NCBI RefSeq assembly: GCF_030272615.1
Contig: NC_081407.1
Location: forward strand, 437,606,230-437,670,229
DNA length: 64,000 nt
Direction of reading: 5' to 3'
Source of the DNA: Cryptomeria japonica
Lineage: Eukaryota; Streptophyta; Pinopsida; Cupressales; Cupressaceae
The translations under genes and the position numbers were made by a program. How positions within the stretch are numbered: position 1 is the stretch's first letter; each line of letters opens with the position of its first letter. The notes beneath the pieces were generated by a model that was not told where the DNA came from, searched no databases, and was given only the letters and a program-made list of their open reading frames with translations. Of the stretch, positions 1 through 11,419 are shown one piece after another.

Positions 1-477
1 CTCACACACTCTAGGTCGAAGATGTGTACCTTGTTAGTTTATCTTGATGTATTTTGCTTGGTTGATTCCACTTTTGGGGTCAACTAAGAGATGTGGTGTA
101 TTGGTTAAGTCTCTTACACCTTGTTTCATAGGTCATGAGGTCAAATCTCTCTTGCCTCTTATTTTTCTCAGTTGTGGCTTGGTTACTGGCTTTATTGCAT
201 GATTGGATTATTCATTTTAGTTAAGAATCTAATTAAGTAATTAATCTAATTTATTGAGATTTAATTGAGTTTTATTCATTATATAATTATATAATTTATT
301 TGATTTATTGATGGGATGACTTTTATTTATTGATTTTAGTTTAATTATTTATTTGAGCTCTTTTTATTTTTGTTTTATTTTATTTATTGGTGTTATTATG
401 AATAATGTTAATTAATTATAAAGTATTGTATGGGAACTATTTAATTAAAATATGGGTAATTATTTGTAAATAATATA
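1..477. other. AT-rich flank, no gene seen
   Basis: Very AT-rich sequence with runs of TTTATT and AATTAATT and no credible reading frame. It is probably part of an older repeat into which the LINE inserted, because the sequence past the far end of the LINE (after about 4326) has the same texture. Confidence 0.5.
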
Positions 478-488
478 TTTTTTTTTTT
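478..488 (-). other. LINE poly-A tail
   Basis: Eleven T on the plus strand, read as A on the LINE strand, directly abut the conserved TTTTGCC 3' end of the LINE. This marks its 3' boundary and orientation. Confidence 0.75.
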
Positions 489-1021
489 GGCAAAAGTGGC
501 AAGCCACTGATATATATATTAATAAGAAAACTGATTCAAGAGCTCAATAGAGAAAGAATCAAGAAGAAAACCCTATATCCTTGCTCAGATACAATGAAAA
601 AGAGGAAATGAGGCTATGAGAAGAAGCCCCCAGAAGATCCGGAGAGATAGATAGGACCCGCCCATAGAATGAGCCTCTTGGAGGTCAAATTTAGAGTAGC
701 AGGTCGGGACGAGACCAGATGAAACCTTAAAAAACTGACCCCCACAAACGGTTATCATGAAGACTGCGAAGCGGAAATCTAGTTGTCGAAACACTGAAAA
801 GCTGCCACGACCGGTTTTCGGTTGTGTTGTACCGGAACTTTGATACCGATATGTTGTCCTCATGACTAGTTCATAAAAGAAAAGCCTCCATTACCGGTGC
901 TAGCCGACAGGCTAAGAAGATGGCTCCGCTACCGGTTCTGATATACTAGTGGAAATAAATGCATAAACCAACACTAGTAAACAAGGGGCAGACAAATTTT
1001 TTTGGGTCATATCGGTTGCCA

Positions 1022-1855
1022 TCAGATTTTCCACCTGTCAAAAAAGGAGCATATTCTAAGTAGCAAAAAACAAAGCCAAAATAACTTTACTCGTCCATGG
1101 CGGCATCCTCCTGGGTCGAAGGCGGGCAAAAAGGAGGTAGTCCATCCCATGGCTTCATCCTGCACCGGTGCATTGAGGCCTAGTACCCTATCTGTAGCCC
1201 ATCCCCTTTCCACAGGTTGCAAAATTGGCAAACAGGGATCAACGTTTTCTATTTCCAGGATCACCATGAGAGCCCCAACTTTAATTTTGACTTTGTGTAC
1301 TATGTGGTCGTCCAATTGTCTGCCGAATTGATGCAGGCCATTCTTCACATGGTGGAAGTTTTGTCGTTCGAGGGCATGTTTCATTCAGTCATAAAGTACC
1401 ATGTAAGCATGACTGGATTGAATAAAGTGACATGGAAAGAGGTCCCCAAGGAGAGCCGACCCCTGCCATAGATTATATTTTACTAGGGCTTCATGGAACG
1501 AGGTTGGTGCAAGCACATCTTGTCTTACCAACTTAAAGAACACTAGTTCAAGTAGAGGAATAGATTGTAAGAGATCCAGAGCATTTGACAGAAAAGAACT
1601 GAGAAGTTGATAGGGATAAAGAATCCTTTTGGCTTGAGGGGATAAAATATCCTCATTGATGAAGTCTTTGACAACTCTTCTCAATTGTGGATTGTGCAGA
1701 AGAAAAAGTTGGTCGAGGTCCCTGTCATTGATGTGTCCATGAAAAGCCGCTGAAGGTTCTGAAGTTTGCATTGAAACCCGGTCATTCCATGGCATATACT
1801 CCCAATGCATTTGCCTGCACCCTATGCAAGAGCCATTCTCCATATTGTAGAGCAC
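1022..1855 (-). pseudogene. Unidentified ORF in the LINE 3' region
   Basis: Lies between the RNase H stop (2233) and the poly-A tail. Reading leftward, 1855-1385 (156 codons) and 1384-1022 (120 codons) are the same frame, separated only by one TGA at 1385-1387, so a single frame of about 277 codons is open apart from that stop. Composition is protein-like: VKIKVGALMVILEIENVDP, PILQPVERGWATDRV, SFLPAFDPGGC. I recognise no domain. It could be a third ORF carried by this LINE family, a transduced 3' segment, or an older element into which the LINE was copied. No further conserved reading is seen between 1021 and 489. Confidence 0.35.
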
Positions 1856-2232
1856 TGAGATACTTCAAAAATTTAAAAGATTTCAAAAAATTTCGTTGAG
1901 AACTGTGTATATAATAACAGGCCGGTTCCATTTATAAACAAAAATTACCATCTCAAAGTGCAATAAATGATCGGACTTTAGGATCATGTTTGCGATTCTT
2001 GCATTAATTTATGACCACAATGCAGTCGAGAGGATGTGTGAGAGGCCTAAGTCTGTTTTGCCTCGTGTGAAGTGACGTTATGAAAATCCCAGAGTACTTC
2101 GCACTAAAATTTCATTCATACCATCTACAAAATGCATTTAAAAGCATAAATGCTAGTGTCCTGTTAGCCTTCTTGTTCACAGGCACTGGTTAAATGCTTA
2201 CATGCGAGTATTTATTAGGAAGTAATTTGTGA

Positions 2233-4323
2233 TTAGAGTGTTGTACTTTCCTTTTGTACCAATTCAAGAAATTTGGGAAAAGAAGACAGTTTAGTGGGAA
2301 TTGCAACCGACTCAACTGAAATACCATCACAACCCATATTTGCTAACATGTCAGCAACAGAGTTGCCCTCTCTTAATGTGTGGCTGGCAATGTAGTCTGA
2401 AAAAGTGTCGAGAAGATCCAAGGTGTGCTTCAAAACATACGATAGATGTCAGGTCTTAGATCTTTTCGAGGTAATTGAATTGATAATAACTAATGAATCC
2501 CCTTCTATGTGTATATTGGAGAAGCCACACTTCCTTGCTAACACCAGACTAGCTAGTAAGGCATTTGCCTCCGCCAAGTTATTTGTACTTGGAGGGATGG
2601 GTGAAGCTTTGAAAGCACACATTTTGCCAAATTGATCTCGAATGCAAACTCCAATTCCTGACTTCCCTCGGTTTCCACGGGAAGAGCTGTCGAAGTTGAT
2701 CTTAAAGAAATTAGGTGTTGGGGGTACCCATTTTAAGGACGACTTATCTCTCACATGAGTTGAGGACCAGTTCGGGGGAGTCCCTATTGGAAAAATAATA
2801 CCATTCCATGATTTTGCAATTACCTTATCCCACCAGGTCAATGATTGGATGTCCTTGGAATTAGTGAGAGAAGAATTTATGATTTCTGCAATCGAATTTT
2901 CCAATTTGATCAAAACTTGATCCAGAGAAGAGGATGTTTTTCTGAAAATTCTTTTGTTCCTCTCCCACCAAATGGCCCAAATAATGTGAGCAGGAGCACA
3001 TTTCCAAATGCCTGAGAGGGTTCATGTAAAAAATAAAAGAGGCCAAGAGTTAAACATATCCTACAGTGATTTCAGAAAGGGCAACATAACTTGGAGTTTA
3101 TTCATGATGAAGAACCAACATTGGGAGGCAAAGGTGCAGTGTAAAAATAAATGATCAACTGATTCTTCCTCTAAGTCACAAAATACACAATTAAAATCTT
3201 GTGTAATGCCTAGTTTTACTAGTCTATCTGTTGTTAGGATTCTTTTGTTCAATGTTAACCATGCAAAACAACCTGCTTTTGGTAGAACAATGCCATTCCA
3301 ACAGAAAGAGTATGCCCGACTACTTACCTTACTATTGCAACCCTGTTGTAAGGCATTGTAACCTTCTTTAATTGAATATTGCCCTAATTTTGAAGCTGCC
3401 CAAAATAACATATCATCTTTGTTAGACATGAGAACTGCCCTATTCAATAAAATATTTGCCAATGAGGAAGATTGCTGGATGGATATTGGGAGAAGAGTGG
3501 GATCTTTCTAGATTATTTTCCTTGAAAATATTTCTACAACAGACACATAGTCACTCAATTTTGTACCCCAATGAGCTATAGCTATATTCATAATATCTTC
3601 CATGTTATCCAATTGAGCAATAGGAGGATGCCCACACCATGAGTCTGTCTAGAAGTTAGCACTGAGAACATTATTGATTTCCCATGAAACATAGTTAGAT
3701 ATTAGATTTCTTGAATCCATCATAAAATTCCAAATAGCATACCCCTTTGGAGGGTCTAAAATTGTCAACACTCTTGATGATTGAGTGTTGTCCAAATATT
3801 TAGCTTGCATAATCTGGCACCATTTGGAAATAGGATTAGTGTACAGTTTCCAAATCAGTTTCCCTCCAAAAACCTTGTTGCGACGCTTCAGATTGTGAAG
3901 TCCCACTCCCCCTTGGGATTTTTGGCATGACATATTTTCCAGAGAGGCTAAGGGGATTTTCCTTTCATTTGTCATATTACTGTTCCATAGAAAATCTCTA
4001 ATGAGTTTCTGCAATTGTTGAATGACAGATGAGGGAGCTTTGAGAACAAACATGTAATAGTTCGGTATTGCTATTAACACTAACTTGATAAGAAGGATTC
4101 TACCTGATAGTGAAAGCTACCTTACTTTCCAAGCTGAAATTCGCGCTTTGATTCTACCAATGACAACGGACCAATAAGAAGGTTTTTTATTTTCCATAAA
4201 AAAGGGGATGCCAAGGCAGGAAGATGGCAATTGGTCCATTGAGAAGCCCAAAGTCTTGCATATTCTTAGTGACAAGATTGAAGGTGTGTTGAAAATGAAA
4301 ATAATATTATTCCTACCTACCAC
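2233..4323 (-). pseudogene. LINE ORF2 remnant: RT C-terminus, zf-RVT, RNase H
   Basis: Broken polyprotein read right to left. 4323-4117 and 4080-3649 encode the thumb and post-RT region of a plant LINE reverse transcriptase, with DQLPSSCLGIPFF, SYWSVVIGRI, LSLSGRILL, IRDFLW and SQGGVGLHNL. 3462-3061 is the zf-RVT domain, with a C-x2-C...H-x3-C pattern in CVFCDLEEESVDHLFLHC. 2913-2449 is an RNase H of the RVT_3 type, starting at FKINFDSSS and including EANALL and EGDSL; its end continues at 2433-2233 with HTLREGNSVADMLANMG. Frame changes and stops separate the pieces, so nothing functional is encoded. The catalytic RT palm is absent because of 5' truncation. Confidence 0.85.
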
Positions 4324-4325
4324 CT

Positions 4326-5252
4326 AATTATGAGGAAATATTTGTATTTTCTAAGTAATTATCATTCCTCTACTATAGTAATTGAGTTTGATTTATTTTA
4401 CCTACCCTTATTTTTTATTGGTCGGCTTGACTGTGCAGGTAAGAAATATATATTTATAATATGTATATTTCGAACTTTACGATAGTAAGATATATGGTTT
4501 TTGGAATTTTTCTATTGGTCGAGAAAACTATAGTCTTAAATTTATTTTTTCTATTTATTTTGGCTTGTTGGTCTATGAATGGGTTAATCATCTGACAAAT
4601 CATTGCAAGAGAATTTTTGAATTGGATTTGGAGTTTGGATTGCGATTTGGATTTTGGAAGGCTTGGCATTTTTAGATTTCTTCTTCAATTTTGGTTTTGG
4701 GATTTGCAGGTTGGTGGCTCTACTTTTGCATTTCATTTTTGGAAAAGATTGTCTTCTCCGTGTTTGCAATTTTTGAATTTTATTTGCTCTTGGAGTTTGA
4801 TTTGATTATGGAAATGATCTTCCTTAGTGGATTTCAGTTTGTTGTGCAAGTTTGGAATGGGGAAAGTGCAGTTTTTGGCTTCCTGTTTTCATTGTGAGTG
4901 TTGTGTTTCTTTGTGGCTACTTTGTGGAAGTGTGGATATTTCCTTCCACTTTTCTTAGATGTTTTTGGACCTTGTCTATCTTGTTTGAGTTCCTTTTTGT
5001 TGATTGTTACTTTCTTCCCTCTCTCCTCTATGGTTTTGGCTCCTATTTCTCAGTTTATGCTTAGTGGGAGGGGGATTTACTTCTGCAAATTTATTTCAGC
5101 AGCTATCTAGTGAATATGTTGATTTCTTATGATGGTATTTTGATGTTCCAGACCACCTGTGTTTGGTATGAGGTTCGTTTTGTACCCCCGAGTCTTCATG
5201 AGACCCCTCCTAAGCCATGTGACTTTGCATTGAACTGTTCTCTGCACTTTTA
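4326..5252. other. AT- and T-rich spacer, no gene
   Basis: Low-complexity T-rich sequence. Short frames encode only Phe/Leu/Trp-rich translations typical of T-rich DNA. No terminal repeat, PBS or protein domain is recognised. Confidence 0.4.
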
Positions 5253-5567
5253 CCAGAAAACGTCATGGAAACACCCAGGAATGATACAAAAACTACTAGA
5301 AACATTACCATACATGCCACGAACACCATGCTTCATTCCACAAATGCCAATGTTCATATCATATGCTCTATCAAACTTACCATGAGAGTTGAGGTCCTAA
5401 TTTGCCTATTCAACCAAATTGACCAGAAACGCTACCCTAGAGACCAGAATCACTATCATACCTACCATAAATGCTACCATACCTGCCAGAAATGCTACCA
5501 TACCTACCAAAAATGTTACCATACATACCAAGAATGCTATCCTAGGTTTCAAGGGCGCTGAACTGTC
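5253..5567 (-). repeat. 21-bp tandem array, about 15 degenerate units
   Basis: Fifteen consecutive blocks of 21 bp can be laid out, most beginning CCAGAAA or a near variant; the best-conserved are CCAGAAATGCTACCATACCT at about 5463-5546. Reverse-complemented, the core reads AGCATTTCTGG, the same core as the 21-bp arrays in the Tat-type element at 8238-8426 and 9858-10088. The array therefore looks like an inverted relative of that leader repeat, probably the remnant of a related element on the minus strand. Confidence 0.7.
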
Positions 5568-6179
5568 CCAAGGGTCTCCGGAAGTCAGTTTTTAGCCTGT
5601 TTGAGTGCATCTTTGGTATGTGTGAATACTCCAAAGGGTTGTACAGTATGTATTGGTATTTTTAGAGTTGGTTATGATGTATTTTGATCCATTATGAGGT
5701 TTCTTGTGCTACGATAAGAGGATTCATACCTTACCATTGAGGTGTTCGTATGTGTTATGTGGCTTTGGCGATAAGGAGAGACCCTCGTTGTTGATAGATT
5801 GCTTTTATAACTCTAGTGGGATGTGCTACACCTCACTATAGAGGATTTGATATGGTTTTGATTCCATTTATGGATTTCATTCATGATTATTTTTTCCTTT
5901 GTGAAGATTTGGTGAAGGCCTTCTTCCATGTGTATGGCTTTATGTGCTCTTTCATGGGTAGATTGTTCTCAGTTTGTTATGGTTTTTTCTATATCATTTG
6001 AGAGCCTTCTTGATTTTATATTATGTTCTTTGGATGCATGTTTTACCTAAGGCCTAGGAGCATTGTTAGGGAGAGTGGGCTTCCATGAGTTTATTGAGGT
6101 CACGAGGAATGGACTGCTAGGATTCATTGTGTTGTGGACTCGGGGTCTAGACCATCTGGATAACTCATTGGAGGTTATT
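5568..6179. other. Spacer between 21-bp array and old LTR
   Basis: No coding domain or RNA gene is seen. It may be leader or LTR remnant of the element that owns the 21-bp array, but I cannot assign boundaries. Confidence 0.35.
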
Positions 6180-6983
6180 TGTAATGACCAAGTGATAACA
6201 TAATAAATTCATCATAGGTGGGTTGGGTATAAGTAACTCATCTTAATAAGATAAGAAATATGTGTGTGTGTTCCCATCTCATGATTGGATTGCTAGTGCA
6301 GTCGTGTGAGGTGACAGATTTGGTAACCAGATAAACTGAACTTCCTTGAATTAATCTAAGGTTGAGACGGTTCCACATGTATATCATGGATGTCGAGACT
6401 AAGTTCTAGGATATCCTTTGAATGTCGGGACTGAGGTCTAGGATATCCTTTGATAGCATGTGATGACACTCTTCCCCACATGTGAGTCCTAGTTCCTTAA
6501 GTGTTAATTTGATTGATTTCATCTCTGGAGGTTGATTGCATTGATTTAGCCATGTGTTGTAATTTGGTGTTGCTTTCTTGTTTTTGCATCTTGTGAAGTC
6601 ATGTCGTATCCTTTGGTTGATAGGTTTCAGCTTAGGTCTTGAGTGTGAGTTGGAACCTTTGTCATCTCCTAGCACGAGCAGTGGTTCCTTGATTGGTTCC
6701 ACATGGTTGAGTGGTTGAATGCCTTATTCCATTGGGATGCTCTTCATTGGATGCTTGTGTGTGTGGATTGGATTCTTGGATTATTCATTAAGTGGATATT
6801 CTCATGGAGCTATTGTATATGTTTTGGAAAAAAGAAACATTGAATCATGATGTATTGAATGTGAAAATGAGATATGTACCTTTGAATTATGTATCTTTGT
6901 GTATCTGTAAGTGTAATTGTAATAGGACTTGAGGTAGTGATTAGGAGAAGAAAACATTGGTTATTCTTTGAAGTAATGGATAT

Positions 6984-8021
6984 TGTATACACCTAAAATG
7001 GTCTAAAGATAGCTAATTAAATACGCAATTATTTGATTAATTCCCCTTCCCAATTAATTGAATTCACAAGCAATTTAATTAATTTCTCTATTCATCTACT
7101 AGTAAATAAATCTAAATGATTTATTTATATAGTTCATCTCACATCCTCCTTTGATTAATTAATTATAAATTAATTAATGTCTCTCCATATTAATCAATTC
7201 TTCTAATCCCTAATTAAGATTAACAAACTCAAGTTTGTTGAGATTAATTACCATTTTCCAATTATTTGAATTTCTAAATTCAAATGAGCACATGGCTCCT
7301 AACTTTAACCACCTAACCTAACCATCCCCTAACCTAACCCATTCAATCTAATCTTGGGTCTAACTAACCCTATCCTATCTTGCACATTCTAACCTCCTTA
7401 TCCTAACCTCTCATGGTGTGGATATTCTCTCCTTGAGACACATGGCACTTTTGCCACATGTCTCCTCCCTTGGACACTTGAGCAAGGCTCCTTGACACTT
7501 GTCACCACAGAGATGACAAGTGTCCCTTCCTCCAACCTCTTCTCCAACTTCCTCAATCTTGGCCCTTGATATCTTCAGATCAAATCTAGACCGTCGATTC
7601 CTGCCATCTCAACTTTGGCCTTGGAATTCCTATAAATATCCCCCATTTTGGAGCAATATGGATCCCATCTCATATCAATTTAGGCATCATTACTATAGGC
7701 AATTTGCATTTCAATTATCTAGTAATTAGCTTTTGGATTTATCATAGCATGTTAATCTAGTTTCTTAAATCATGCATTTCATATCATCTCCATAGTAATC
7801 ATGATCAATTAGCTACTCAACTCTTGAGTTGTCACTTTGGAGGTCATTGCTCCGATGAGAGCCCATCAATCCAACACCTTCAAGGTCCTCAAGAATAGAG
7901 GAAAATGGGACATTTCGAGGAAGGCTTATGGTTTGCATCCTTGATTTAGTTTTTCAATTATGCTTTTATTGTCTCATTATATGTGTATGCCTCTTATACT
8001 AACCACATTTTTAGCATCACA
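6984..8021 (+). repeat. 5' LTR of Tat-type element
   Basis: 1038 bp, starting TGTATACACC and ending GCATCACA, nearly identical to 17168-18218. It contains CCTATAAATATCCCCC near 7630, a good TATA-box candidate for the retroelement promoter. A CCTAACC-rich stretch lies at about 7310-7405. Confidence 0.9.
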
Positions 8022-8026
8022 TTAAT

Positions 8027-8044
8027 TGGCGCCCACCATGGGGC
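8027..8044 (+). other. Primer binding site, tRNA-Lys type
   Basis: TGGCGCCCACCATGGGGC starts five bases after the LTR end. It matches the reverse complement of the 3' end of plant tRNA-Lys(CUU) as I recall it, with one mismatch (A for G). It primes minus-strand DNA synthesis. Confidence 0.8.
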
Positions 8045-8237
8045 CTAGCCCCTTTGATCTTTAACAAGTTTGCTTGCAAGAAATTTTATTGACAGGTTGA
8101 TTAGCTCTTTCGGAGTGCAGATTAGCTCTCTTGGGCTCCCGAATCGCGTTTTTGGCATCTTTTGTGGCGTTCTGGAACCTCAAATGACATTTATGGGAGA
8201 TTCCTCAACTCTGTTTTTAAGTTTTTCTGTACTTTAG

Positions 8238-8426
8238 CATTTTTGGTATGTATGGTGGCATTTTTGGCAAATTTGTCAGCGTTTCCAGTCTATTTAACAA
8301 CGTTTCTGGTTTGCAGAACAACATTTCTGGTGTGCAGAGCAGCGTTTCTGGTGTGTAGAGCAGCGTTCTTGGCACATATGATGGCGTTCTTGGTCAATTT
8401 GATGGCGTTTTCAGTTTTTTATTAAT
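8238..8426 (+). repeat. 21-bp tandem array 1 in the leader
   Basis: Nine 21-bp units without interruption, for example GCGTTTCTGGTGTGTAGAGCA; the first half (GCGTTTCTGGT) is better conserved than the second. The unit is 7 codons, which is why an 87-codon frame runs through it. I treat that frame as a by-product of the repeat. Confidence 0.85.
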
Positions 8427-9459
8427 TTTGCAAATATTGTATGTTGCATTCCTCATTTCTGCTTATGGACTGTCATTTTCCCGAACCTAATTTGCAGATT
8501 GTTGGTTTTGCAGGTACTTATTTCGCTGTGAAAGACCGGAGTCATAAACTATTTCGTCGCCAAAGAATACAATATAAACTGCTAACTTTGTTTGCAGCCG
8601 TGGGATTTTTGCACTTATATTTGTTAAATTAGGCACATAGACTAATTACAATGGAAATGAACAAACATGTCTTATGTGTCTTGATGATAGGTGAGTATGC
8701 TCTCACCTTTCTTAGGTGATCAGAAAGCTAGACTCATCCTTTACTTTCAATAGTGCATATCTTTAGCGGGCCTGTCACAGTGGGAAAAAGTAATCATTCT
8801 GTGAGAACGACCCAAGTGAGTACAACTGGACTTGAGCATTCCAACTCACTATAATAAATAGGTCTCTAATGATTAAAGTCTCAGAGGATGGGATTATTTG
8901 AGTTTTCTCTTTGAGATCTCTCATATCGGGCATTTTGTAGGGCCTCACGGTCTCAATCACGTTTACGTGACTACAACTTGTTTTGGTACCTTGTTGGGCT
9001 ATAGGCATCAATCATGCTTGCATGAGTTCAAGGGGTAATTTCAAACGGAATTCCTGACTAAGAACCATAAAAATAGAAGCTACCCGATTCACCTTCGAAA
9101 GGGTAATAATCTTTGTGCAAGATAGATAGTAACTCTCCCAAGACACTTGCCATATCGTGCCCTCATTAGCGTTTGGAGTCGGATAATACAACGTTGAGAA
9201 TCCATTGCGTGAGACTCAGTGGCCGTATTCTGATTAGCTATTGGGTGTGTACCTAAGTCAGCAAGCAAAGGTTTTCATTCTCAGCCAATCTCCTTAGGAT
9301 AGACTGATTGATGTGTTTTTAATTGTTAAAAACCTTTGAAACAAAAATATAATCTGATTTCTGTGTTTGTAAGTCAAGTCAAGATATCATCCATTAAAAT
9401 ACAACAAACATTGAAAACTCAAACTTCAAACTGTCAAATTCACAAGTTTCATAGCAGAT
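8427..9459. other. Leader segment without repeats or gene
   Basis: Sequence between 21-bp arrays 1 and 2 of the Tat-type element. No domain, tRNA-like fold or array is recognised. Likely untranslated leader. Confidence 0.4.
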
Positions 9460-9692
9460 TAGCTCTTTCAGTCCAAACAGTAGCACATACGGTTCAAACA
9501 GTTGCACATATAGTCCAAATGGTAGCACATACGGTTCAAACAATCGCACTTACAGTCCAAACATTAGCATTTTTCAGTCCAAACAGTTTCTCTTTCAGTC
9601 CAAACATTAGCTTTTACAGTTCAAACATTAGCTCTTTCAGTCCAAACGGTCGCACCTTCGGTCCAAACAGTCACATTTTCAATCCAAAGGTC
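9460..9692 (+). repeat. 21-bp tandem array 2 in the leader
   Basis: About 11 units, one of 22 bp, of the form GTCCAAACAGTAGCACATACG. Aligned to array 3 (GGTCTAAACAGCAGCGTTTCT) it is the same 21-bp family, with the AAACA half better preserved than the GTTTCT half. Confidence 0.8.
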
Positions 9693-9857
9693 ATCTCTCT
9701 TGGTGTTAATGTCAAATTTCTCATATTTCAACATTAACTCCCAAAGTTTGAGCATATTACAGAGTTGGGTCAAAATTGTAATCTCTTAAGTTCAAACACT
9801 CAATTTGCTAAACCTACATATCATTATTTGAACTTTAGAGTCACTGTATTGCAGAAC

Positions 9858-10088
9858 AGAGTTCCTGGTCTATCAGTCAGTGTTTCTGGTCTATATGTCA
9901 GCATTTTGGGTCAGTATAGTAGCATTTTTGGTAATTTTGTCAGAGTTTCTGGTCCAAACAATAGCGTTTTTGGTCTAAACAGCAGCGTTTCTGGTCTAAA
10001 CAGCAGAGTTCATGGTCTAAACAACAATGTTTCTGGTCTAAACAATAGAGTTCTTGGTTATTTTGTCAGTGTTTCTGGTAAAATACAT
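9858..10088 (+). repeat. 21-bp tandem array 3 in the leader
   Basis: About 11 units of the form AGCGTTTCTGGTCTAAACAGC. Central units (about 9940-10050) are nearly identical and outer ones decay, a usual pattern for unequal-exchange arrays. It combines the halves seen separately in arrays 1 and 2. Confidence 0.85.
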
Positions 10089-10873
10089 CAAACAACCCAT
10101 TTCTCAAACAATCAAACATAGAGCGTAGGTCATATTGTTGGGTCATTCAACCAGGTTATCTTCACACAAGACTCAAGAACAAGACACACAAAAGTCTCAA
10201 GTATTCACTTCAAATAAGCTAAAGATCAAACACCTTAAAGTGCAACACCACATTGTCTTTGATCGTTCAAACATAGTTTCTCATCAGGATCTATCATCCT
10301 TTAATCACAAAACTACAACGCTTGATCAGAATAACCTCATTCTTTATCATAGGATATATCATTCCTATTTGAACTTGGTCATATAAAAAATCACAAAATT
10401 TGCACTCCAAACTAAGATCGAAAAACTTGCAAACAAGCAAATACTTGAAAAAAATCATTTCATCAACAATTGATCACTTATTGCAGCACATTAAGCAAGA
10501 TTTAATCACAAAAACATTCAAAACACAATGCCCATTTTAATTACAGCGCAAAGACATAAGATCGCTGAAACATTAGAAATACCTGAAGATTGTAGAAACA
10601 TGGCATACCAAAGAAAAAGACAAGAACACATAACAAGCCAACATATTGGAGAAATCAAACAAGTCTAGAATCAAAATCCAACCATGTCAAAACCTCACAA
10701 GGATTTAAACATATCTCAGAAGAAAAGTGGCTCTTTTATGCATCTCTTAAAGAGATCCCTAAAGGATTTGGCTAAAGAAGATCAAAATCATGCACCCATG
10801 TCTAATAATGATCCATCCATCCATAAGAAAATTAACTCTCCAAAGGCATCTATTCTGACACTTCTTAAAAAAA
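10089..10873 (+). other. Leader or gag position, no gag recognised
   Basis: This is where gag should lie. A short Lys-rich frame at 10684-10923 (starting MSKPHKDLNISQ) has no zinc knuckle or capsid similarity I can name. Gag is either deleted or too diverged to see. Confidence 0.4.
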
Positions 10874-11390
10874 GTGCAAAAACCTTCCATAACATCCTCA
10901 CCAGACAATACACCCAAAGATGATGTTCCCCAAGGGATATCCATAATGGCCATCAAACCTATTTCAGAGGATCCTATTCAAAACCCATCTACTTCATATC
11001 CAAGCATTGATTCCTTGCAACATCCCCATAGCGCTTCCTTGCAAATTGAAGTCCTCATTCATAAAACGCTTGTTAAACGTGTCCTAATAGATGGGGGAGA
11101 TAGCTTAAATATTTTCTCATTGAGTCTTGTCCATGCTCTAGGTTATTCAGAAGATGCAATTGATCCCCTGAAAAAGATCAAAATCAAAGCACATAATGAA
11201 GAAGAGAAGTCCTCTAAAGGAGTTGTGGTATTACCCATCAGAGTGGGACCTTTGCAGAAAAACATAGCATAACAAGTCCTAGATTTGGAACTACCATACA
11301 ACATACTCTTGGGAAGACCATGGATACAAGACATACAAGCTATTACATCAACATGTCATCAATGCTTAAAATTTCCATAAAATGGATAGG
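10874..11390 (+). pseudogene. Tat-type aspartic protease
   Basis: Retropepsin-like domain of the polyprotein. The catalytic segment is VLIDGGDSLNIFS near 11080-11120, where Tat elements have an LIDGG motif. The second conserved segment, LPYNILLGRPWIQ with its flap-distal LGRPW, follows at about 11291-11330, behind a TAA at 11270-11272. Further stops occur at 11378-11380 and just after. The same frame continues through the linker, RNase H and integrase to 14116, interrupted only by point stops and with no frameshift, so this was one polyprotein. Its role was maturation of the polyprotein inside the particle; it is inactive as read. Confidence 0.75.
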
Positions 11391-11419
11391 AAATCACAAT
11401 ATCAGTCGACTTAAATCCA

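Larger units (their letters stand above)
478..4325 (-). mobile_element. 5'-truncated plant L1-type LINE
   Basis: A non-LTR retrotransposon on the minus strand. Its 3' end is a poly-A tail, seen as 11 T at 478-488, preceded on the minus strand by a CCACTTTTGCC stretch of the kind that ends many plant L1 elements. Coding remnants run in LINE order from right to left: C-terminal half of the reverse transcriptase, zf-RVT zinc-binding region, RNase H. The endonuclease and the catalytic YADD part of the reverse transcriptase are missing, so the copy is 5'-truncated at about 4325, as expected from incomplete target-primed reverse transcription. A weak target duplication is possible: ATGGGTAATTATTTGT near 451 against ATGAGGAAATATTTGT near 4329. 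It is imperfect and I would not rely on it. Confidence 0.85.

Noticed and set aside
5110-5561. Two overlapping plus-strand frames
   Set aside because: Translation of the inverted 21-bp array (repeated YHTYQKC); no protein similarity.
5253-10088. CRISPR-like array
   Set aside because: The 21-bp units are contiguous and degenerate, without regular unique spacers, and the DNA is eukaryotic.
9336-10121. Two frames of 118-133 codons in the Tat-type leader
   Set aside because: They run through 21-bp arrays, and 21 is a multiple of three, so frames stay open automatically.
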